In this document: positions 1 through 8,164 of the stretch, one piece after another | Numbering within the stretch: position 1 is the stretch's first letter | How the letters are laid out: each line of letters starts with the position of its first letter | From: Larix sibirica | Lineage: Eukaryota; Streptophyta; Pinopsida; Pinales; Pinaceae | Direction: 5' to 3' | DNA length: 11,216 nt | NCBI GenBank assembly: GCA_004151065.3 | Contig: NWUY0300007018.1 | Location: forward strand, 97,897 to 109,112 | Program-made: the position numbers and the translations under genes | Notes under the pieces: model-generated | What the model was told of the DNA's origin: nothing | Database searches by the model: none | What the model saw: the letters and a program-made list of their open reading frames with translations, nothing else

Positions 1-229
1 ACAGCTTCTGCTAGCCCTTTTGGTTTGTGGTCAGCCAAAACCACCACTTCAGAGAGCACTTGTATTTAGCAGGAGATGTCAGCTTCTACTAACTTGCTTG
101 GAAATATGATTGTCAAGTTGGAAATGTTCAACAGTTAGTGGATCCATGTCATCACAAAGAACATAGCCACCAACAAGTACACTGTGGATCTATGGTAACC
201 AAATAGATTGTTGGGAACCTAATCCTTGG
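1..229. other. Unassigned left edge
   Basis: I see no recognisable gene here. All frames are interrupted and no translation matched a family I know. The stretch may be flanking or internal sequence of the LTR candidate to its right, but I see no polypurine tract next to position 230 to support that. Confidence 0.4.
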
Positions 230-460
230 TGTTAGGAATATTATTATGTTATTATCTCCCTATTCACATGAGAAGAAGACCAAGAGTCATAGGTGAATAG
301 GAAAAGTCGAAAGGAGTCTAAGAGACCACTTGGAAGGCAAAACCAAGGGTAATCTCTCATTGTATATATCGTACATTGATTAATGATAAAATAGTGTTAT
401 GACGCATATCTTTTTCTCTTGGTTGGATTTATGCCTATTTGTCCTATTGGGAACCTAACA
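230..460 (+). mobile_element. Candidate solo LTR, Ty1/copia-like
   Basis: This 231-bp block starts TGTTAGG and ends CCTAACA, a perfect 7-bp terminal inverted repeat with the TG...CA ends typical of LTRs. Inside, a TGTATATATC stretch (361-370) is followed by an ATGATAAAATAG stretch and then a T/C-rich segment, an order common in short copia LTRs. Against it: the 5 bp on either side (CTTGG and ACAAC) do not match, no primer-binding site follows 460, and no polypurine tract precedes 230. A 12-bp direct repeat TTGGGAACCTAA (211-222 and 447-458) overlaps the two ends, so the true left end could be at TGTTGGG, position 209. The LTR assignment is inference from the ends and size only. Confidence 0.42.
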
Positions 461-917
461 ACAACTAAGGTTTCCTATATGGGAAGATATTTCCAAAAGA
501 TTTGAGGAAGATTATATGGATGTAATTCCTCCTAGTGACCTTGCAAGTAGAAATATAGATGATAATGTTTTTTCTAATATAAGAAGTTCTCACATACACA
601 ATATTGTTACTATAAATCCTATGCTTCCTTGCTCATAAGTTATTAAGAGGATAGCCCAACACACTAACACAAAAAACAAGATAATTATTAATGACAATGG
701 ACCGCGCATTGCTTCCTTGCAAGCATTAGAATTGGAAAATTATTGTAGGCTACATCAACCTAAAGCTTACCTGACAACTAGTTGGGTAGAACAATTTCAC
801 AAGGAACACGATGTGAAAAAGATTTTGGCAGGGTGGTGGATAGAAAGAAAGGGGTTTTTTGCAAAGAGTAATGGCATGAATCTAATTATAAATCTAATAT
901 ATATATATATATGGCCA
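459..917 (+). pseudogene. Decayed ORF, possible LINE ORF1 N-terminal part
   Basis: One plus-strand frame stays open for about 150 codons, broken by a single TAA at 636-638. This is long for such AT-rich DNA and suggests an old coding sequence. It encodes a mixed, partly acidic N-terminal half, then a stretch around LTTSWVEQFHKEHDVKK, then WWIERKGFF, and runs out in a TA microsatellite. Its position upstream of LINE ORF2 remnants, and a W...KGFF pattern like that in DUF4283-type plant LINE ORF1 proteins, make an ORF1 origin plausible. I could not trace the rest of that domain, so the family assignment is weak. No functional product is expected. Confidence 0.4.
897..912. repeat. (AT)8 microsatellite
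   Basis: Eight uninterrupted AT units lie at the point where the preceding open frame ends. Slippage here may have destroyed that frame. Confidence 0.9.
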
Positions 918-1098
918 TGATGTGCAGATTATATGGACAGCTAGATTGTATGCATTATTATGATGGTTGGGTCCTCATCATCCACGGTATTTTTCCAAAA
1001 GGCTCAATCTTCAATTGGGTAGCCATTCTATCTTTTGTAATGTAGAAAGCCATAGAAAACACTAAGAGTCCTAATTCTAATTTTTTCCTAATTTCTAT
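918..1098. other. Non-coding spacer within the ORF1-like region
   Basis: All frames are interrupted. Short fragments may be out-of-frame pieces of the flanking ORF1-like remnants. No domain can be recognised. Confidence 0.4.
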
Positions 1099-1419
1099 AT
1101 GGAATATTATCCAATGGATATTGTATGTGCAAACAATCCTTTTCTAGGATCCGGGTGGATCCAGAATATAGTTGGAAGTCTAGTTCATGTTTATTGTCAA
1201 ATACTATGGGAGAATAAATGCAAAAGAAACTATGCATTGATATGTGACCATTTCTTTACTCCTTTATATCATTTAAGTTTATGTAGAGAATGCCCTAGAT
1301 TTCTTGAAGAAGCAAAGATGATATTAAGTTATCTTGGGCATCGAATGAAGGTGATGAACTCTAATACAGACATTGAGTTCAGACACTTGGTTTGTGGTTT
1401 GGGTCTGATTAGGTCTTAG
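1099..1419 (+). pseudogene. Open remnant, possible LINE ORF1 middle part
   Basis: This is a 106-codon open stretch with several Cys and His residues, including a CRECPRF segment near residue 63. Plant LINE ORF1 proteins often carry a CCHC zinc knuckle after the DUF4283 domain, but a complete C-x2-C-x4-H-x4-C pattern is not present. It lies between two other open remnants and upstream of the endonuclease remnant, which fits an ORF1 relic. It might also be a chance ORF. I do not recognise it directly. Confidence 0.28.
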
Positions 1420-1487
1420 GGTTTTATCAAGGTTTCTAACATATGTCCTTTTGATCCATTGACCTAGCGGTTTTTATTTGGCTGAAT

Positions 1488-1745
1488 ATGGAGGAGGAGT
1501 TACTAGATTATGGTGAGGATGACCTCACCAGTTCTCCCATGATCTTCTGTTCTCATGAAGAATTTATGGATATATGGCATTGTTCTCAATACTTTGGTGC
1601 AGTTGTTAGAGGGGAGTCTCTCGAAGTAGTATCAGGTAAGTGTGGAACAAATGGTGGATCCTTTCCCAAGGGAAAATCTTTAGCAGCTCAAATAGATCAT
1701 TTTCCAACTAACTTAGTATTCAAGAAGCCTGTATTCAAATCGTAG
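1488..1745 (+). pseudogene. Open remnant, possible LINE ORF1 C-terminal part
   Basis: An 85-codon open stretch begins with an acidic segment (MEEELLDYGEDD) and ends about 110 bp before the first endonuclease-like sequence. Plant LINE ORF1 C-termini are usually low-complexity and poorly conserved, so position is the main support. No domain is visible. A chance ORF cannot be excluded. Confidence 0.28.
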
Positions 1746-1854
1746 CTCAAATTTTGTGCATGAAACTAAGGGTAAGTGTCTAGACTCTAGCTATGCTCCA
1801 TCATCTTCTATGACCCCGTAAACCCTAACCAAGCAAAAACTAAAATGCATTAAA

Positions 1855-2544
1855 TTGAATAAGGACAAAATTAAAATGCTTCTTGGGATTGATGTAGGAA
1901 TGGACAAGGTGGAATTTATATCTTCACAAGCTTTTGTTGGGAAATTCATGGGTACATCTGTTTCAAGAGGGACTCTACTTCAATTGATAAATACAAGATG
2001 GAAAGGTATTTTGGGATACATTCCACATTTTCATATCTTGATAAAAGGATGGATTTGCTTTGAATTCAATAGGTATTATTTTGTAAGGTATCAAATCCAA
2101 TTTTCTTCTTATAGGTATTATTCTGTAAGGTGAAACTAAGGATTTTGGAAAATCTCTCAAGCTCATAAACCTCTATGGACCATATGTCAATCATAGGCCA
2201 TTATGGGATTCTATAAAAGATCAGGAGGCTTAAAGGGTGATAATACAATTCTTGTTGGTGATTTGAATTTGACTTTGTGTCCTAGAGAGGGTTGGGGAGT
2301 TGCAGTGACATAGGCCCCTTTGTCATAGTTCCTTTCTCATTATTTTGAAGAGGCCAAGCTTATAGACATTGAGACATAGTATTCAACTTGTCCCGACATT
2401 GAGAAATGGGAGGGGAGGTAATATGGGGATATCTAAATGCTTGGACATATTTTTTATGGTAGAGTGTTTGGTGGAGGAATCTGAACAATATAGTCTTGGG
2501 TTGGATTGGGTGGTTCTTTGGATCATTGTCTAATTTTGCTCTAG
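1855..2544 (+). pseudogene. LINE ORF2: endonuclease domain remnant
   Basis: This is a relic of the apurinic-endonuclease-like domain that nicks target DNA to prime LINE insertion. The first 92 codons (1855-2133) contain a GTSVSRGTLLQL segment and a Trp, matching the region around the conserved G-x-SGG motif in these nucleases. After a frame change, LINLYGP is readable at 2162-2182. Next comes VGDLN at 2254-2268, the GDxN motif with its Asp and Asn preserved, and then a DHC at 2521-2529 corresponding to the SDH motif with the catalytic His preserved. Frame changes occur near 2133 and 2230 and again before 2510, and there are several stops. The expected QE-T/K motif near the start is not clearly present. 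Confidence 0.8.
2069..2131 (+). repeat. Local direct duplication in the endonuclease remnant
   Basis: ATAGGTATTATTTTGTAAGG occurs at 2069-2088 and again, with one mismatch, at 2111-2130. The offset is 42 bp, so the duplication preserves frame (14 codons). It looks like a small tandem duplication after or during decay of the LINE. Confidence 0.8.
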
Positions 2545-3795
2545 ATAGAAAGGGAGGATGAGAAACCTTCCGGTCCATTTAATTCTAATCATGCTTGATT
2601 TGATGAGGAGGAGTTCAAAGGGATAATAATTTCAAACTGGAAACTTTATGATCCCTTAGTAGGTGAATCAATGATGTGCCAATTTGCAAATAACTTGAAG
2701 CAAGTAAAAAAATTGGCAGTAGTTTGGGATAAACAGAAAAAGGTTGAGAGACAAGCATATTTAAAGAAGACCGAGGAGGAGATTGTTAAGGTTTTTTCAC
2801 AAAAAATTGTTGGTTTATTTACTGGTGAGGAAATAGAGGTACTAAAGGCAATGGAAGATAAAAAAAAGAAAAAAAAAAGTCATTTGGCTATGGAAGAAGC
2901 TACTTGGAGACTAAAAAGTCATGCCAATTGGTTAGAGGAGGGAGACAATAATACAAAATTCTTCCACAAATTTGCTACACATAGAAGATTATTGAAAATG
3001 ATTTTGGATTTCGAAAGATTGGATGTTTCTAAGGTATCTTCATTTAAATATTTAGTTGATGTTGGAAAATAACACTTCTCGGCCCTTTCCAAGGAGATTG
3101 CAACCTCACACATTGTTGAACAAATGAGAATCATTGGACTCTTTCTTAGTATTTTCAACCACAAAGTGAATGAAAAGCCATAAGTAATGGTTAAGAAATA
3201 AGAGTTAAAGGAAGTCCTATATTCCTTTAAGAATGCTAAGAGCCTTGGCTTGGATGGTTAGACAATCAAATCCTACCTCAATTTTTATGAACTTTTGGAA
3301 GAGGAGATCTTAAGGGTTGTTGAAGAATCCAAGACTTCGGGTAAAATCCTAGGAGCATTAAATGCAACTTTCATTGATTTAATCCCAAAGAAAAATTATA
3401 TAAAATATTTCAAGGATTTTGGACCCATCTCACTTTGTAATCTCATTTACAAAGTAGTTTTGAAGTTTGTCGCTAATAGATTAAAATGGAGCCTGTCAAA
3501 TATTATTTTAGTGGAACATAATTTAAGTTTTTATTCTAAAGGCAAATCCATGATGCAATTGGTTCAACTTAGGATGGTCTCCATACTATTAAACATAAGA
3601 AACTTTCAATAGCAACAATGAAGATGGAGTTATCATAGGCTTATGACAAGGTGAATTGGAATTCTCTCAAATTGGTTTGAATCTATCTTCTGTAGATTGG
3701 ATTTTGGGTTATGTTTCCTTCGCAAACTTTGTGGTTCTCATAAATGGTTCTCCTTCATAATTATTCAAGGTCTCAATGGGAATTAGGAAAGGTTG
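2545..3795 (+). pseudogene. LINE ORF2: reverse transcriptase, 5' part
   Basis: This is the relic of the polymerase that copies LINE RNA at the nicked target. From 2521 to about 3575 a single frame is readable with only six in-frame stops (2542, 2596, 3070, 3181, 3199, 3259). It holds the conserved pre-RT segment [20 protein letters not shown] (2896-2955), then the LNATFIDLIPK block, then PISLCNLIYK...ANRLK. After a shift near 3575 the AYDKVNW block is read with the first catalytic Asp intact (GAC 3645-3647), preceded by a TAG. After another shift NFVVLINGSPS and GIRKGC are read up to the insertion. An A-rich slippage tract at 2860-2880 encodes a Lys run not expected in the family. The FRPISL arginine is a glycine here. 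Confidence 0.9.
3791..3795. repeat. Left target-site duplication of the solo LTR
   Basis: GGTTG immediately precedes TGTAACACCC. Its partner at 5086-5090 is GGTTT, 4 of 5 identical. The LINE reverse transcriptase reading resumes exactly after the second copy. Confidence 0.72.
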
Positions 3796-3963
3796 TGTAA
3801 CACCCTATTTTACCCCAAGATGTAAATATGATGTTATTATGTAAAGGATAGAAGTTGGATATGAATGGTCTACGATGATCAAACACATTTTCCTTTTAAT
3901 ATAAAAATCCCCAACAACTACAAGTGAATAAGGGAGAAGAAGAGATGGGGGGATATGAATCCA

Positions 3964-3969
3964 CACGTG
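3964..3969. promoter_or_regulatory. G-box (CACGTG) in the LTR
   Basis: CACGTG within ACACGTGGG matches the G-box/ABRE core bound by plant bZIP and bHLH factors. It lies about 210 bp upstream of the LTR TATA box. Whether it is used is unknown. Confidence 0.4.
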
Positions 3970-4166
3970 GGGGATGTGAGAGGGGCTAAGGGGTGATGAC
4001 CCTAGTGGAATTTAACTATACGTTGGCCTTCAATAACCTTTTTAGCCCAAAGTCCCTTAACCATAATTATGAGAGTCTCTTTAATTAATCATGGGTTAAT
4101 CATCTTAATTGAGCATTAACAGGGAAAAGTGGTCTTTTATGGGGAAGCCACATGTCAAATCAAATC

Positions 4167-4183
4167 CATGCATATATATAAAG
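4167..4183 (+). promoter_or_regulatory. RY motif and TATA box of the LTR promoter
   Basis: CATGCA (an RY element core) runs directly into TATATATAAAG at 4173-4183. About 25 bp downstream lies a TTCATTCATTCATTC tract (4196-4210) where transcription would be expected to start. This is the usual U3/R organisation of an LTR and gives the element's plus-strand orientation. Confidence 0.6.
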
Positions 4184-5085
4184 TTAGAAAATCATTTCAT
4201 TCATTCATTCTAACATCTAGAGAGGAATATCATCCATACCATGGTAATTCCGGTTGGTAAACCAAAGGGAGATTAATTTTCCATAAGCTACACTTGAGCC
4301 CACCTTGATAAACAGTAGCCTAACTACCCTGATAAACTAGTGTATAGGATTAGAGAACCTGGCATGCGGTGTGACATCCCTGGAGCCTTGTCACAGAGAC
4401 TTCCTGGTCGACCTGTGTTGGAGCACCAGAAGGGGAAGGGGACATCCTAAGGGATTGTGGTGCAAAGAAGGGGTACATTCCTCAGTGTTGTGCAAGTTGG
4501 TGGGGAATGAGTGAGGGGTTGGGGTTAGCTCTGGATGGGGTTTACCACACTACTTGGGTAGAAGATAGGTTCACTTGGTTGAGGAGCGTTATGTGAGGAG
4601 TGTGTCTATAAATTGAAAGGGAAGAAGTGGGAATTCAACCCTTATGGATTGATAGCCCCAACTCGGGGGTGACACCTGTCAAAGAAAGAGAACGCTTGAC
4701 AGAGTGCTTATGGCTGGGAGAAATGTTCTTAGCTTACAGCTGTTTGGAGGACACTTTTATAAGATAAGTGCCAATGGTGTATGAATGCCATGAATTTTAG
4801 TTATATAATGTGATGTTTTCAATTATTGTTTTGGAATTGATTATATGAATGGATTAACTAAGCATGGCTTGATTCATTCATGTTAGGAATGATTACATAA
4901 TTAGAATGTACAATTTTAGTTTAAATATTTTCTACTATATATATTTCACTTTCGCTATTAAAAATCCATATTATAGTAAGCCGTTAGAAAGCAAATTCGC
5001 AATTGGAAGTAAGAGCGGAAATTATTCACATATTCGAGTAGCATGTGGTCTTAATAGAGTTATAATGGCTACTAGGTATGTGATA

Positions 5086-6090
5086 GGTTTCCCCTTATCC
5101 CCATTTTTATTTCTTTTATTTACAGAAGGCTTGAGCACAAATTTGTCATCTCTTTCCCTTTTTATCTGAGCCAGTGGACAATGGTCTGAAGTATCTTCAG
5201 TATTTCCTAAAATCAAATGACTACAGAATTGTTGATTTGATGTGGCTATATAGGAAAATTGAAACTAGAGTCACATGATAGTGTTATAGATGGCTAACCC
5301 TTGGAGCCAGATTTGTCTAGAAAAATCTGTTTTGGAAAGTATACATGTTTATTGGCTGGCTATCATTAGCTCATGTTAAGAAAGGTATATGGGATAGGAT
5401 AAGGAAGAAGTGCTTCAAATTCCCCTGTATAGGTTAAAAACAAAAGGAGGGTATACTGCTTCGTAAATGGCTGACTCTAGCAAGTCCAATAAAAGGTGGG
5501 GGTTGGGGATTTAAAAACATCTATATGTTTGGGTAGGTGTTGATAGTGAAAATTTTGTGGAGACTTATTTTTAATAAGGATCTTTGGGGAAAAATCACGA
5601 AGAAAAAATAATTTAATGATTACACTATTGAACAATGGATAATATTAGAGAGAAAACCACTCAAAGGTGGTTCAAATATTTGTAAATGCTTGGTTCGAGC
5701 CTTTCTTGCATTACATAGATGGGTGGCATGGAATATCAAGAGAGGAGAGTGAATCAAATTAGGTGAGGAACCATGGATAGGAGCATCACGAAATTATTTA
5801 TTATCTAACAAATTGGAAAAATTTATCCATTCAAAAGGTAAGTTAACTCTGGTATATGTAGGGTTACAAGGATCCCTTGGTAGATGGCTCTAGAATTGGA
5901 AATCAATGGAGGAATTGAATCTCCAAGGGGTAAGAGAAAAAAAAATGTTACCCAACTCACCCATAATGTTGTTCACTTGCAAGACTAGGAAGATGAGTTA
6001 ACATGGACATGGAATAAAGTGAGAGGTATCCTCATAGGAAAGCTCAAGTATGAGGCATTATCCTAATGGGATATGCTAAGAGATATTTGT
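5086..6090 (+). pseudogene. LINE ORF2: end of RT and post-RT region
   Basis: Reading resumes after the LTR at PLSPFLFLL...EGLS (5092-5136), the block that normally follows RQGC. About 50 bp later the text is already NGLKYLQYFLKS (from 5179), a post-RT segment, so the part in between, which should include the Y/F-x-DD motif with two catalytic Asp, is missing. Downstream, in shifting frames, are MWLYRKIETR, WLTLGARFV, RIRKKCFKF, KGGGWGFKNIYMFG, LWRLIFNKDLWGK and WVAWNI, all characteristic of the conserved L1 post-RT region. Many stops and at least three frame changes are present. Confidence 0.85.
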
Positions 6091-6297
6091 TAGTGGTGGT
6101 CCTTGATATGGAAGTTAACATGTCCATTAAAAATTCAAATTTTCACTTGGCTTGCATTGTCAAACAAGATATTGACATGGGACAATGATCAAAAGCATAA
6201 TTGGCAAGGTCCAAATAGATGTATCCATTCCAAAGTGGAAGGGAAATTGGTGGATCATCTCTTTAATACCTATTCTTGTTCTATCTTGGTATAGTAG
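6091..6297 (+). pseudogene. LINE ORF2: zf-RVT domain remnant
   Basis: IWKLTCPLKIQIFTWLAL, then ILTWDN, then HLF and Cys residues match the zinc-binding region after plant LINE reverse transcriptases (zf-RVT). The frame is intact from 6103 to 6294. The metal-binding pattern is damaged: the usual Cys-x2-Cys reads C-I-H-S. It lies between the post-RT region and RNase H, as in intact elements. Confidence 0.82.
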
Positions 6298-6407
6298 GAT
6301 GTTCTATAGTCCCTAAAATTCCTTGGTCTTTGGAGTCAAAATACATTATTATAGGGTTTTGAGTTCTGGTTTGAAGATCCTGCAATGAACGAATTCAAAT
6401 ATATTCC

Positions 6408-7040
6408 ATGTTATGTTTTGTGAGGACTATGGCTAAACAAAAAAGAAGTGTTATTTCAAGACAAATGAGGGGTCCTTTAGTGGTTTCCCATAAAATCAAA
6501 ATCTCTTATAGTGAAGGAAAAAAGGATAAAAATCAAAAACCTGCCAAGATACTCAATGAACCTAGTACTAATCAATATGAAGCTTGGGGTTATTTTTATG
6601 GCGATTGTCAAGGTGTTGCTGGTAGGTGTGGAGATCGAGTCATTTTTTTCATAAATCCTAATCATTATTTAAACATTAAATATGGGGTAGGACAAGGCAC
6701 ACAAAATAGATTTGAGTTATTTGCCTTGTGGATTTTGCATAAAGTCACATTGGAGAAAGGGATAAGGATACTCTAGGTCTTGGGGGATTCCAAATTAGTG
6801 GTAAACTGGTTTAAAGGAAATTCTTAAATCACTAACTTATCCTTATCACCCCTTCTTGGAAGAATATGGGAAGCAAAATATGCTTTTGTGTCAGTCTCTA
6901 TTCAACACGTTTATAAATAATTCAACTCCAAGCCTAATGCCCTTTCAAAAGAGGCAATGGATATATAAGAAGGAATCTTAGTTTGCAAAGAATTTCGAAA
7001 TGAAGAGGATCTTCTAGAAATTTATCTCTCCATCTTTTAA
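6408..7040 (+). pseudogene. LINE ORF2: RNase H domain and ORF2 end
   Basis: This is the relic of a plant-type RNase H, which would degrade RNA in the RNA/DNA hybrid. A linker of about 50 codons precedes WGYFYGDCQG, where family members read F-D-G. The first catalytic Asp is a Tyr here (TAT 6597-6599, one base from GAT). The Glu is kept in RFELFAL. The second Asp is kept in LGDSKLV (GAT 6786-6788), just after a TAG at 6774. The last acidic position reads PNALSKEA, Asn in place of the usual Asp. One frame runs the whole way with stops at 6774, 6825 and two more before the final TAA at 7038-7040, probably the original ORF2 end. Confidence 0.88.
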
Positions 7041-7371
7041 ACATAGGAACTTTGAATTTTTTCTAAAATATTATTATTTTATTTTTCCAAATAATCCTTT
7101 GATCCATCTCTTTTGGTCCTAGTAGCAACACTTTGGTATATAGACATTTTTTTGTTTTCCAAAATGATTATATAAATTATGTAGGATTGTAAATCCCTTT
7201 TTGGGAATTTACAATAGTATGTGGGAAAAGGAAGGATATCGTTTTTAACGGACATGATATGAGCTTTGATATGTCTAGAACCATAACTGGGCTTTCAAGC
7301 TCATCAGTGTATATTTTGATTTCACACTTGAAATAGAAAATATAAAGATTTTTTCCTTGGAAATAAAAAAT
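7041..7371 (+). other. LINE 3' UTR and A-rich tail
   Basis: This non-coding stretch ends TTCCTTGG followed by AAATAAAAAAT. Its last 65 bp have the same layout as the minus-strand LINE end near 8540: TGTA-x2-TTTTGATT, a gap, ATTTTTTCC-x2-TGG, then A-rich tail. This agreement fixes the element's 3' end near 7360. Confidence 0.7.
7186..7215. repeat. Hairpin in the LINE 3' UTR
   Basis: ATTGTAAATCCC (7186-7197) and GGGAATTTACAAT (7203-7215) pair with one bulged base around a five-T loop. In some LINEs, 3' stem-loops are recognised by the element's own reverse transcriptase. That role here is inference. Confidence 0.65.
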
Positions 7372-7377
7372 AAGTAA

Positions 7378-8164
7378 TATTGGGCATTGCTATTTATAAG
7401 AATATTATACCTACTTAAGAATTTTTGGGGTAATTAATCATCCTCGCTTAATACCCAAATATGTCACAAGCATGTTGGTCCTTGGATAAATTTATTACCA
7501 GACCATCCTTCATGGTTTCAATGCCACTCTATCAAAATACAAAAGAAAAGGTTTCATTCCATACAATTTCTACATTGGACATTATGGTACAAGCAACTAA
7601 AAGATGCAAACTTGGAAGTTAATGCTATACTAAAATTCAAGTTCCCACAAGATAAATTCAGGAGACACGATCCTTGGGATTTTGTCTTAAAACATAGTAA
7701 TCTACTTGATATCTCTTGGACTTATGCCCATTAAGATTGGGAACATGAGATTCCTTATGAAAATTTTGATACCTAGGAAGAAGTAAAAGAAATAATAAGA
7801 TTAAAGGGACAAACCACCAAATTAGATAAAGTAGTAGATGAGAAATCAGAAAACGATCAATTTGAAAAATAGAAATAAGCAAGAAACCAAAGAAACTAGG
7901 AAAAAGATGATGGAAGATGAACAAAAAAAACGAGAACAAAGACTTGAAGTAGATAAAAAAATATTGAAAGAAGAGCAAGAACAAAAAGAAGCTATTGAGG
8001 TAGAAAAAAATAAGAAGACAAAAGAAAAAGAAAAACATAAAACTAATAAGAAGAAAGACCATAAAGTAACAAAATATTCACGCAAAGACAGAGTTGAAGA
8101 AAAGAGCGAAATCGAGCTGGCTTGCAACGGAAAGAAGCTACTGAGCTGCGCGCAGTTGCCCTAG
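7378..8164 (+). pseudogene. Unrecognised decayed coding remnant, Trp-rich then Lys/Glu-rich
   Basis: One frame is open from 7438 to 7731 (98 codons) and continues to 7869 with stops only at 7732 and 7774. It has many Trp residues, in contexts such as GPWINLL, SWFQC, LHWTLWYK, DPWDFVL and ISWTY. Around 7840-7870 reading shifts by +1 into a second frame (7838-8164) that encodes a highly charged Lys/Glu/Gln segment, likely helical or coiled-coil (residues about 10-80). A globular Trp-rich part followed by a charged helix would suit a retroelement gag-like protein, but I do not recognise the family. The last roughly 20 codons run into the GC-rich block and may not belong. No start codon can be chosen. 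Confidence 0.45.

Larger units (their letters stand above)
3796..5085 (+). mobile_element. Solo LTR, Ty3/gypsy-like, nested in the LINE
   Basis: This is a 1290-bp block with no LINE similarity, precisely between the two halves of an RT motif. It starts TGTAACACCC, a common start for plant gypsy LTRs, and ends GTATGTGATA. The reverse complement of the last 7 bases (TATCACA) matches TGTAACA at 5 of 7 positions, a decayed terminal inverted repeat. A 5-bp target duplication flanks it. No primer-binding site, polypurine tract or gag-pol sequence is present, and I see no second long copy inside, so a solo LTR left by LTR-LTR recombination is the simplest reading. Orientation comes from the plus-strand TATA box at 4173-4183. 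The exact 3' end could be off by a base or two because both the duplication and the terminus have mutated. Confidence 0.8.
1855..7371 (+). mobile_element. Decayed plant L1-type LINE, interrupted by a solo LTR
   Basis: Translations in sequence order give an APE-type endonuclease, an L1-type reverse transcriptase, the conserved post-RT region, a zf-RVT domain and a plant-type RNase H, all on the plus strand and in the order known for RNase H-bearing land-plant L1 elements. The RNase H frame ends at a TAA (7038-7040). About 320 bp of 3' UTR then lead to TTCCTTGG and the A-rich tail AAATAAAAAAT (7361-7371). Removing the nested LTR (3796-5085) leaves roughly 4.0 kb for ORF2, near normal L1 size despite one internal deletion. 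Stops occur throughout and frames shift several times, so the element is dead. The 5' end was not found; it may reach back to about 460 if the ORF1-like remnants belong to it. Confidence 0.88.

Noticed and set aside
2360-2578. Minus-strand 72-codon open frame
   Set aside because: It lies opposite the LINE endonuclease remnant, where the plus strand has clear family motifs.
2919-3164. Minus-strand 81-codon open frame
   Set aside because: Antisense to the well-supported reverse transcriptase remnant.
7658-8127. Two minus-strand open frames rich in Phe, Leu and Ser that look like membrane proteins
   Set aside because: They are the complement of an A/G-rich Lys/Glu-coding stretch on the plus strand, which automatically yields Phe/Ser/Leu runs. 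No start context or domain supports them.
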